From positions 248,001 through 312,000 of the forward strand of contig JAKSQM010000001.1 of the NCBI GenBank assembly GCA_024404115.1: 64,000 nt of DNA. Reading direction: 5' to 3'. Below the pieces are notes generated by a model. It saw only the letters and a program-made list of their open reading frames with translations. It searched no databases and had not been told where the DNA came from. Within the stretch, counting starts at the first letter, position 1. Every line of letters begins with the position of its first letter. Positions 57,416 to 64,000 of the stretch are shown piece by piece. A program made the translations under genes and the position numbers. Source of the stretch: Clostridia bacterium. Its GTDB lineage: Bacteria; Bacillota; Clostridia; Oscillospirales; Acutalibacteraceae.

Positions 57416-57976
57416 TCATAAAAGTGCTGAAAGTCCGTTTGAGGTGAGCTGAAGGCTGAACTCTGCCATTTCTCTTGATGACTTGTTCATATTTGAGTTA
57501 AGCCAATATCTGATAAGAGAGATTGCGCCGGCAGCCATATAAGAATAAGCTGCGTTAATAAGGTCAATATCAACACTCTTGTTGATTTTTTCAAGGTAAA
57601 TACTCTTGATAAGGTTCCTTATTTTGTTTTCAATGCTGTAGTCAACACCGTTGCGAAGAAGAGTTCTGATGGTTTCAGCGTTATCTTTGAGATAGTCATA
57701 AACATTTGTGATAGATGCAATCAGTGCTTCTTCATCAGGTGTCATGAAATCACCAAGTCGCTCAAAAATTCCATCAAGAAGCTCGTTAACAATGCTGTTG
57801 TAAAGGTCGTACTGGTCTGCATAGTGTGAATAGAATGTGCCACGGTTAATGTCTGCTTTCTCGCAGATTTCTTTAACCGTGATTTTTTCAAGGGGTCTTT
57901 CGTTCAGTAACTCCGCAATGCTGCTTTTAAGCATCATCTTGGTGTACCTCACTCGTCTGTCAATTTTCTTTGCCAT
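57416..57976 (-). CDS. TetR/AcrR-family transcriptional regulator
   Basis: 186 aa. HTH in the N-terminus: MMLKSSIAELLNERPLEKITVKEICEKADINRGTFYSHYADQYDLYNSI. The C-terminal region (GAISLIRYWLNSNMNKSSREMAEFSLQLTSNGL) matches the TetR_C_8-type domain of Firmicute regulators with no known ligand. Monocistronic. Its promoter (minus-strand TTGACT 58078-58073, TAAAAT 58055-58050, 17-bp spacer) is followed by an ACTGGT/ACCAGT dyad. Confidence 0.88.
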   Translation of the reverse strand: MAKKIDRRVRYTKMMLKSSIAELLNERPLEKITVKEICEKADINRGTFYSHYADQYDLYNSIVNELLDGIFERLGDFMTPDEEALIASITNVYDYLKDNAETIRTLLRNGVDYSIENKIRNLIKSIYLEKINKSVDIDLINAAYSYMAAGAISLIRYWLNSNMNKSSREMAEFSLQLTSNGLSALL

Positions 57977-58011
57977 AAAATCACCGTCATCATCAAAAAA
58001 ACTTTAATTTC

Positions 58012-58038
58012 ACTGGTCTTCAAAATTGTCCAACCAGT
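58012..58038. promoter_or_regulatory. Dyad downstream of the TetR promoter, candidate operator
   Basis: ACTGGT (58012-58017) and ACCAGT (58033-58038) flank 15 bp at the predicted +10 to +35 of the TetR transcript. Confidence 0.45.
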
Positions 58039-58159
58039 TAATTATTGGTATTTTAGCACTGTATTGCTAAAAAGTCAACACAGTGTGCGGTATTTAAGAG
58101 TAATTTAATGTAATTTTTTTAAATTTTTATGCAATTATGTTCAATTTTTTATATTATGG

Positions 58160-58188
58160 TTGACTTTTTACAAAATTTGTTATACTAT
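58160..58188 (+). promoter_or_regulatory. Sigma-A type promoter of htpG
   Basis: TTGACT at 58160-58165; the overlapping TATACTAT (58181-58188) provides -10 boxes at 15 or 17 bp. Confidence 0.7.
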
Positions 58189-58191
58189 GTT

Positions 58192-58218
58192 TTAGCACTC
58201 ACAAGTTAAGAGTGCTAA
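58192..58218. promoter_or_regulatory. CIRCE operator (HrcA binding site)
   Basis: TTAGCACTC-N9-GAGTGCTAA, identical to the CIRCE consensus, located right after the -10 box of htpG. This predicts heat-shock control by HrcA. Confidence 0.95.
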
Positions 58219-58250
58219 AATCACAGTTTTTACAGAAAAGAGAGATATAT

Positions 58251-60131
58251 ATGCGCAAAAAACAGTTTAAGGCAGAGAGCAAAAAGCTCCTTGATATGAT
58301 GATTAACTCTATTTATACTCATAAAGAGATTTTTCTTCGTGAGCTTATCTCAAACGCAAGCGATGCTATTGATAAAAGATATTACCGCTCTCTGAACAAT
58401 GCAGGCGAGGGTCTTGCAAGAGATGACTATAAAATCTTTATTGACATTGATAAGGATGCAAGAACCATCACAATCACAGATAACGGCTGCGGTATGACAG
58501 CTGAGGAGCTTGAAACAAACCTCGGCACAATCGCAAAAAGTGGCTCACTTGATTTCAAAACAAACAACGATGCAAAAACTGATGTTGAAATTATCGGTCA
58601 GTTCGGTGTCGGCTTCTATTCAGCATTTATGGTAAGTGATGAGGTTACTGTTGAAACAAAAACAGAGGCTGACGAAATCGGTCATAAGTGGGTTTCACAG
58701 GGTGCAGACGGCTACTCAATCAGCGAATGTGAAAAAGACACCGTTGGTACAGTTATCACTCTTCATATTAAAGAAAGCACAGAAGAGGAGAAGTATGACG
58801 AATACCTCCAGAGCTACAGAATTGAAACACTTATTAAAAAGTATTCAGACTACATCCGCTATCCTATTATAATGGATTGCGAAACTCGCCGCCTTAAAGA
58901 GGGCAGTGAGGAAGAATACGAAACAGTGGTTGAGCCAAAACAGCTTAACAGCATGGTTCCTCTCTGGCGCAAGAATAAAAATGAAATCACAGAGGACGAA
59001 TACAAGGAATTTTACAACGATAAATTCCACGATTACAACGCACCTCTTCATGTTGTTCATTCAAAAACAGAGGGTCAGGTAAGCTATGATGCACTCCTTT
59101 TCATTCCCGAAAAAGCTCCGTGGGATTATTACACCAAGGATTTTGAAAAGGGACTTCAGCTTTATTCAAACGGCGTTATGATTATGGAAAAGTGCGGCGA
59201 TCTGCTCCCCGATTATTTCTCATTTGTAAGGGGACTTGTTGACAGTGCCGACCTTTCACTTAATATTTCCCGTGAGGTACTTCAGCACGATTATCAGCTG
59301 AAGCTCATTGCAAAAAATATTGAGAAAAAGATTAAGTCAGAGCTTACAAAAATGCTTCGCACAGACCGTGAAAAGTATGTTAAATTCTTTGAAAGCTTCG
59401 GCTCACAGATTAAGCTTGGCGTTTATGCTGATTTCGGCAGAAAGGCAGATGACCTTAAAGACCTGCTTCTTTTCTGGTCATCAAGTGAGAAAAAGCTTGT
59501 TTCACTTTCAGAGTATGTTGAGCGTATGAAGTCAGAGCAGACATCAATCCTTTATGCCTGCGGTGAAACAACAGATAAAATTGATATGCTTCCTCAGGTT
59601 GATTCTCTTAAAGATAAAGGCTACGAGGTGCTTTATCTCACAGACGGCATTGATGAGTTTGCACTTAAAATGCTCCGTGCATATAATGAGAAAGATTTTG
59701 CAAATGTATGCGCAGACGATATTGACCTTGACACTGACGAAGAGAAAGAGGCTCTCAAGCAGGAAAACGAAACATCTAAAGAAATGTTTGACTTTATGAA
59801 AGAGGCTCTCGGCGGTGCAGTTGAAGAGGTACGCTTCACAAACAAGCTTAAAAATCACCCTGTATGCCTTACAAGCGAGGGCGATGTTTCAGTTGAAATG
59901 GAAAAGGTTCTCAACACAATCCCTGGTGAAGAGAAAGTTAAGGCACAGGTTGCCCTTGAAATCAACGCTGAGCATCCCGTTGCAGAGAAGCTGAAAGCTC
60001 TTTATGAAAGCGATAAAGACAAGCTGACAGATTACGCAAAAATCCTTTATTCATCTGCAAGACTTATTGGCGGTATGCAGATTGAAAACCCAACAGAGCT
60101 GAGCAACCTTATCTGCAACTTAATGATATAA
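58251..60131 (+). CDS. htpG: HSP90-family chaperone HtpG
   Basis: 626 aa from the ATG at 58251 (AGAGAG upstream). N-terminal GHKL ATPase: ELISNASDAIDK, DNGCGM, GTIAKSG and GQFGVGFYSAFMV; middle domain with GVMIMEKCGDLLPDYFSFVRGLVDS and LNISREVLQ; the C-terminal dimerisation domain is complete. It acts as an ATP-dependent cytosolic chaperone. Unlike Bacillus subtilis htpG, it is preceded by CIRCE, so it belongs to the HrcA regulon here. Confidence 0.96.
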   Translation: MRKKQFKAESKKLLDMMINSIYTHKEIFLRELISNASDAIDKRYYRSLNNAGEGLARDDYKIFIDIDKDARTITITDNGCGMTAEELETNLGTIAKSGSLDFKTNNDAKTDVEIIGQFGVGFYSAFMVSDEVTVETKTEADEIGHKWVSQGADGYSISECEKDTVGTVITLHIKESTEEEKYDEYLQSYRIETLIKKYSDYIRYPIIMDCETRRLKEGSEEEYETVVEPKQLNSMVPLWRKNKNEITEDEYKEFYNDKFHDYNAPLHVVHSKTEGQVSYDALLFIPEKAPWDYYTKDFEKGLQLYSNGVMIMEKCGDLLPDYFSFVRGLVDSADLSLNISREVLQHDYQLKLIAKNIEKKIKSELTKMLRTDREKYVKFFESFGSQIKLGVYADFGRKADDLKDLLLFWSSSEKKLVSLSEYVERMKSEQTSILYACGETTDKIDMLPQVDSLKDKGYEVLYLTDGIDEFALKMLRAYNEKDFANVCADDIDLDTDEEKEALKQENETSKEMFDFMKEALGGAVEEVRFTNKLKNHPVCLTSEGDVSVEMEKVLNTIPGEEKVKAQVALEINAEHPVAEKLKALYESDKDKLTDYAKILYSSARLIGGMQIENPTELSNLICNLMI

Positions 60132-60174
60132 TTTTTTGAAAAAATTTTGAATTTTCAGTAGCCATTTTTCAGCC

Positions 60175-60195
60175 TGCATCGTATAAATAGATGCA
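60175..60195. promoter_or_regulatory. Small dyad around a TATAAA box before the double-glycine peptide gene
   Basis: TGCATC-GTATAAATA-GATGCA. The centre TATAAA could be a -10 box with the dyad as operator, but no good -35 box is visible. Confidence 0.35.
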
Positions 60196-60222
60196 AAGAA
60201 AAAGAGCAAGGGAGAAATCATA

Positions 60223-60399
60223 ATGGAAGACAAGAAAATGCTTAATGACGAAGAGCTTGAGAAGGTCAACGGCGGAGCCACTCCGGAGCTGCCTGCACAA
60301 CAATTGAATGATATTGTGTATCCGGAAATGTTCAAAGCTGGTTGCGAACTTAATAGCAGCGAACCGCAGCCGCACGATTGCTCGGGGCTTATTCCCTGA
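60223..60399 (+). CDS. Short peptide precursor with double-glycine leader (bacteriocin/RiPP-like)
   Basis: 58 aa. AAGGGAG lies 8-10 nt before the ATG. The N-terminus MEDKKMLNDEELEKVNGG is a typical double-glycine leader (ExLxxVxGG), recognised by C39 peptidase ABC exporters. The remaining ~40-residue core (ATPELPAQQLND ... CSGLIP) is Pro-rich with two Cys and no membrane helix. No exporter, immunity or modifying enzyme lies within the window, so it may be an orphan secreted peptide, quorum signal or RiPP substrate. Confidence 0.7.
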   Translation: MEDKKMLNDEELEKVNGGATPELPAQQLNDIVYPEMFKAGCELNSSEPQPHDCSGLIP

Positions 60400-60425
60400 A
60401 AGCGTTAGCCAATTAAATAAATATC

Positions 60426-60468
60426 AGACGGTTATGAGCGAATTTGATTCAATAATAACCGTCTTTTT
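60426..60468 (+). terminator. Terminator after the double-glycine peptide gene
   Basis: AGACGGTTAT pairs with ATAACCGTCT, followed by TTTT. Confidence 0.8.
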
Positions 60469-60476
60469 AATTGCCC

Positions 60477-60505
60477 TTGAATATTCCATCCTTTTTTGCT
60501 ATAAT
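60477..60505 (+). promoter_or_regulatory. Promoter of the metallophosphoesterase gene at 60536
   Basis: TTGAAT at 60477-60482, TATAAT at 60500-60505, 17-bp spacer. Confidence 0.7.
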
Positions 60506-60535
60506 ATAATCAATCTGAATTTTGGAAGTGTTTAA

Positions 60536-61696
60536 ATGCAGAAAGAAATGAAAATAAAATTCCCCGAAAGCGGAAAAATAAAAATTTTACAGGTCAGCGA
60601 CCCGCAGGATATGCACATTGTAAGAAGTGCAATGATAAAAATGCTCAACACAGTTTATGATAAGGTTCAGCCCGACCTCGTTGTTTTCACTGGCGATAAC
60701 ATCCTCGGCAACCATATTGATGACGGACTTGTTGGCTCAAAACAGCAAAAAAATCCTGCCGTTACAAAACGCAGAATCAGAAAGGCACTTAACCACATTC
60801 TTAAACCTCTTGATAAAAGAAAAGTGCCTTATTGCATGATTTACGGTAACCATGACGATAAAAACTGCCTTACAAAGCAGGAGCAGGCAGATTTATATAA
60901 GGAGCACGAATTTTTCACAGGACTTAATTCTGATGAAAAAGACCTTGACTGCGATACATACAACCTGCCGATTTATGACAGCAAGGGCGAAAAAATCGCA
61001 TACAACCTTTGGATGATTGACTCCGCATGGCACGATAAAGAAAAAGACAAAAGCTATTGCTATGTTAAGCCGCAGGTTGTTGACTGGTATGTTAAAAAGA
61101 GCAACGAGCTTAAAGCGCAGAATGGCGGCGAGCCTGTAATGTCTTTGATGTTCCAGCATATTCCTGTTCGTGAAACTGTCAGCCTCTTTACAGAATGTGA
61201 AAAGGACGATCCCAACGCAGTTCCCGTAAAAGGGGAGGAGGGTAAGTTTGCAAAGCTTGACCCCGAAAAAGCAAAGGGCTTCGCTTTTGAATATCCCGAT
61301 GTCTGCGAGGTTGAAATCGGTCAGATGGATGCCCTTAAAGAGCAGGGCGATGTTTGCGGTCTTGTTTTCGGTCATGACCATGTGAATTGCTTCACCGCAG
61401 AGATTGACGGCGTAAACATCATCCAGACCCCAGGCGCATCTTTCAGAAGCTACGGCAATATGCTTTCAAGAGGTGTCCGTGTTTTTGAAATTGACAAAAA
61501 GCACCCCGACCAGTTCTCAACATATGTAATCAATTATTTTGATTTGTTCGGCAAAAAGTTCCGCTCCGTTCTTCGCTATATTATGGGCGCAGACGAAATG
61601 GAGAAAAAGCGTAACCTTATCTGGATTCTTCTTGCCATTTTCGGTGTTGCACTTGTAACATATTTTCTTGGTGCGTTTCATCTTTTAGGCTTCTGA
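60536..61696 (+). CDS. Metallophosphoesterase with C-terminal membrane anchor
   Basis: 386 aa. Calcineurin-like site: LQVSDPQDMH (the usual DxH is replaced by DPQDMH), VVFTGDNILGN, IYGNHDDKN, MFQHIPV and VFGHDHVNCF. A final helix (NLIWILLAIFGVALVTYFLGAFHLLGF) anchors it, with the enzyme facing the cytoplasm if no signal peptide exists (none seen). Similar to the Dcr2/PhoD-like group of purple acid-type phosphatases. Monocistronic. Confidence 0.82.
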   Translation: MQKEMKIKFPESGKIKILQVSDPQDMHIVRSAMIKMLNTVYDKVQPDLVVFTGDNILGNHIDDGLVGSKQQKNPAVTKRRIRKALNHILKPLDKRKVPYCMIYGNHDDKNCLTKQEQADLYKEHEFFTGLNSDEKDLDCDTYNLPIYDSKGEKIAYNLWMIDSAWHDKEKDKSYCYVKPQVVDWYVKKSNELKAQNGGEPVMSLMFQHIPVRETVSLFTECEKDDPNAVPVKGEEGKFAKLDPEKAKGFAFEYPDVCEVEIGQMDALKEQGDVCGLVFGHDHVNCFTAEIDGVNIIQTPGASFRSYGNMLSRGVRVFEIDKKHPDQFSTYVINYFDLFGKKFRSVLRYIMGADEMEKKRNLIWILLAIFGVALVTYFLGAFHLLGF

Positions 61697-61737
61697 TATA
61701 TATGGTTTAGTGCAGGACAAAAATAAATAAAATAGAA

Positions 61738-61783
61738 AAAGATGGTTTTAAAAGTAAGCTTTTACTGTTTAAGACCATCTTTG
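61738..61783. terminator. Terminator between 60536 gene and the MocR gene
   Basis: AAAGATGGT ... ACCATCTTT hairpin with inner pairing (TTTAAA, AGTAAGCTTTTACT), A/T tracts on both sides. Confidence 0.8.
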
Positions 61784-61890
61784 CTTTATTGTGAAAATTT
61801 ATTCAATAATTGGCTTTGTTTTTCGGTCTGCGCTAAATTCGACAACCCCTTGTTTATATTGCAATATCATCGCTCACAGCTTTTCTTTTA

Positions 61891-61919
61891 TTGCAAACAA
61901 ACTCTTTTTATGCTATACT
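61891..61919 (+). promoter_or_regulatory. Promoter of the MocR-type regulator gene
   Basis: TTGCAA at 61891-61896, TATACT at 61914-61919, 17-bp spacer. Confidence 0.65.
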
Positions 61920-61967
61920 GTTCACATCAAAATGCAAAAAATAACGATTTTGAAAGGGACAGTGCGT

Positions 61968-63323
61968 ATGAATTCCATATTTAATACAGATTCATCTGAA
62001 CCCGTTTACTTACAGCTTTATAATCATTTCCGCTCCCTCATTCTTTCAGGTGCGCTGAAATCTCAGACCCGCCTGCCGTCTATCAGAAAGTGTGCAGAAA
62101 CCTACGGCGTCAGCAAAACCACCGTTGAGGCGGCATATGTTCAGCTTGAATTGGAGGGGTGCATTTACTCTGTGCCTCAAAGCGGATTTTATGTTGCCGA
62201 TATGCCCGATTTCACCCCCGCAGGCAAAATTACGCCCGAAAAATCTAAAAGTGAAAATCACGGCAAAGCGCAGTTTGATTTCACATCATCTGCCGCAGAT
62301 AAAGAAAGCTTCGATTTCAACCTCTGGCAGCGATATGTTAAAAGTGCGCTGAGGACAGGCACAAGGCTTCTTGATTATGGCGACCCGCAGGGGGAGGAGG
62401 ATTTGCGCCGTGCTTTATGCTCTTATGTTTCAAAATCAAGGGGCATAATCTGCGGAGAAAATCAGATTGTTATCGGCGCAGGTGTGCAGAATCTTTTGCA
62501 GCTTCTGTGCGCTCTTGAAAAGGAGCGAAAGTGTGTCAAAATTATGGGCAAGCCCTATAAAAAAGGCGAGGCTGTTTTCACCGATTACGGCAAATCGGTT
62601 GAAAACGTCAGCAGCTATTCCTGCAATGATTTTTCCTGCGGAATGATTTACACAAGCCCCTCCCATATCAATTATAAAGGCGATGTGCTGAGCCTTTCAA
62701 AACGAATCGACCTTTTAAAGCACGCAAGAGAAAACGATTGCCTTATTATTGAGGATGACTATGACAGCGAATTCAGCTACACAGGCAGACCCGTGCCGTC
62801 TCTCAGAAGCCTTGACGGCGGCGAAAGGGTGGTGTATATCGGCACTTTTTCAAAACTGCTTCTGCCCTCAATCAGAATAAGCTTTATGGTGCTGACAAAT
62901 TCTCTCACTGAAAAATACGAAAAAATCAGAGAGCTTTATAATCAGACCGCTTCAAAAACAGAGCAGATTGCCCTTTGCCGATATATCAGCGACGGTCATC
63001 TTGATTCAAGAATCAAGCGCACCAAAAAGCTATATGCCGATAAAACACGCAGGTTTTATAACGGTATCTGCGAAAACAAAAATGAAAAATTCAAAATCAG
63101 CATCAGCCACACTGGCTTCTCTGTTTCAATCAGCGGAAAAAATGAAGATGTTGACAGCCTGCTTTGCTTTTTTCAAAAAGAGAATATGCGTGTAAACTGC
63201 AAGCCGACAGAGAACGAAGATGAAAAGGTGATAGTTCTTTCTGTTTCGGCAATATCGTCAGAACAAATTGACTTTTTAGCTAAAAAGGTTTGTGAATGTA
63301 TAAAAAAATATAAAAGTTTTTGA
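61968..63323 (+). CDS. MocR/PdxR-type transcriptional regulator (GntR HTH fused to class I aminotransferase fold)
   Basis: 451 aa from the ATG at 61968, since the frame upstream runs through the promoter. The N-terminal winged helix of the GntR type (SEPVYLQLYNHFRSLILSGALKSQTRLPSIRKCAETYGVSKTTVEAAYVQLELEG) is followed by a PLP-binding aminotransferase domain with LLDYGDPQGEEDLRRALCSYV, IIEDDYDSEFSYTGRPVPSLRSLD and the PLP Lys in YIGTFSKLLLPSIRISFMV. PdxR members activate PLP synthesis and others control amino-acid genes; no target gene lies beside it here. Confidence 0.9.
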   Translation: MNSIFNTDSSEPVYLQLYNHFRSLILSGALKSQTRLPSIRKCAETYGVSKTTVEAAYVQLELEGCIYSVPQSGFYVADMPDFTPAGKITPEKSKSENHGKAQFDFTSSAADKESFDFNLWQRYVKSALRTGTRLLDYGDPQGEEDLRRALCSYVSKSRGIICGENQIVIGAGVQNLLQLLCALEKERKCVKIMGKPYKKGEAVFTDYGKSVENVSSYSCNDFSCGMIYTSPSHINYKGDVLSLSKRIDLLKHARENDCLIIEDDYDSEFSYTGRPVPSLRSLDGGERVVYIGTFSKLLLPSIRISFMVLTNSLTEKYEKIRELYNQTASKTEQIALCRYISDGHLDSRIKRTKKLYADKTRRFYNGICENKNEKFKISISHTGFSVSISGKNEDVDSLLCFFQKENMRVNCKPTENEDEKVIVLSVSAISSEQIDFLAKKVCECIKKYKSF

Positions 63324-63452
63324 AAAAATTCACTTAATTCTATTTACAAATTGAAAAGTTTCTGTTAATATTAACTCAATGATAATAGAGTAGGTGTAGA
63401 GGAGCATTCTGCACTTTTTCAACTTATCACAAATTTATTGGAGGTGCTTCAG

Positions 63453-64000
63453 ATGAAACAATCTAAGCGAATGCTGTCAGTGCTTCTGGCTATCATCATG
63501 ATCTGCTCCACCTTTACTATTGGTGCACAGGCATTGAAAGCCAACATTGACACTGCAAAAGGTTATGACGAAGTTCTTGACCCCGTTATCACCAGTGAGC
63601 AGGCAGCTCGTATGATCCTTGACGAAATCGATCCTATCCTCGCTGACGTTGACGTTAACGAAAAGGTTGCCGGTCTGGAAATTAAAATCCAGAGCGTTGA
63701 TACTCTTCTCGACACAGTTCATAACCTTAGCGACAGCACACTTGTTGGCTTTGCAAAGGCTATTGCAAACCTTGGCGATATCGAAAAGCTTGCACTTAAA
63801 GCCGGCGATGTTAAAGACAGCAAGGGTAATGTTTGCCGTCGTAGAAATACAACTTCAACAGACTTTGAGGTTCTTGGTGCGGTTCTTACATTCCTTGAAA
63901 CAAACGCAAGTTATGTAGCAAAATTTGCATACAACGGCTTCAACTTCGGTTGGCTTGACGGACTTGGAGTATTCGGTAACGATGACCTTGCCGCTCTCTA
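63453..64000 (+). CDS. Secreted protein of unknown function, cut by the window end
   Basis: GGAGGTGC lies just before the ATG at 63453 and the frame stays open to the right edge (182 codons). The signal peptide is clear: MKQSKRMLSVLLAIIMICSTFTIGAQA. The following region (ITSEQAARMILDEIDPILADVDVNEKV, TLLDTVHNLSDSTLVGFAKAI) is helical and acidic with no recognised domain; large cell-surface proteins of Ruminococcaceae often begin this way. Confidence 0.8.
   Translation, partial: MKQSKRMLSVLLAIIMICSTFTIGAQALKANIDTAKGYDEVLDPVITSEQAARMILDEIDPILADVDVNEKVAGLEIKIQSVDTLLDTVHNLSDSTLVGFAKAIANLGDIEKLALKAGDVKDSKGNVCRRRNTTSTDFEVLGAVLTFLETNASYVAKFAYNGFNFGWLDGLGVFGNDDLAAL

Overview
The window looks like a chromosomal segment of a low-GC Gram-positive anaerobe of the class Clostridia, probably a gut Oscillospirales/Ruminococcaceae-type organism. 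The reasons are the strong AGGAGG ribosome binding sites, TTGACA/TATAAT promoters, a CIRCE heat-shock operator, type III glutamine synthetases, an ANTAR regulator next to glnA, and genes for Gram-positive surface-polymer enzymes. Family calls come from reading the proteins; no search was run.

Layout: 1-2.4 kb holds the end of an XRE regulator gene and the KtrB/KtrA potassium uptake pair. From 2.4 to 19.6 kb lies a nitrogen-assimilation block: gdhA-glnN-asnB-guaA-pyrG (minus strand), a livKHMGF-type amino-acid ABC transporter (minus strand), and glnA, an ANTAR antiterminator, a small ORF and trpB2 (plus strand). The first genes of these three units share one leader design: a sigma-A promoter, then AAAGGC within about 10 nt of the predicted start site, then a terminator-like hairpin. 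The liv and gdhA leaders also share the decamer AAAGGCAACG. Together these genes would import amino acids, fix ammonium into glutamate and glutamine, and pass the amide nitrogen to asparagine, GMP and CTP.

19.6-28.4 kb is ordinary chromosome: XRE regulators, a secreted M23-like protein, a GH16 enzyme, a GT2/GT-C pair, a glycerophosphodiesterase, a metallophosphoesterase and a FemAB/CelD-like acyltransferase. 28.57-44.62 kb is a horizontally acquired island bounded by a 16-bp direct repeat that matches the 3' end of tRNA-Ser(GGA). It carries a truncated large serine recombinase, an IS21-family insertion whose istB has an amber codon, and a complete-looking DNA phosphorothioation operon (dndB-C-D-E). 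The operon ends with a DUF262/DUF1524 protein resembling SspE. A second four-gene cassette (PLD-nuclease/helicase, 57-aa protein, SMC-like ATPase, 171-aa protein) lies upstream and is probably the phosphorothioate-dependent restriction part. A 44-bp perfect palindrome covers the dndB promoter. This island is the most interesting system in the window.

44.8-64 kb returns to chromosomal genes: an MBOAT/DHHW polymer O-acyltransferase locus, a second type III glutamine synthetase behind a leader terminator, an esterase, a CorA-like transporter, metallophosphoesterases, an oxidoreductase, a TetR/aminotransferase pair, htpG under CIRCE, a short double-glycine leader peptide gene missed by length cut-offs, a MocR-type regulator and the start of a secreted protein cut by the window end.
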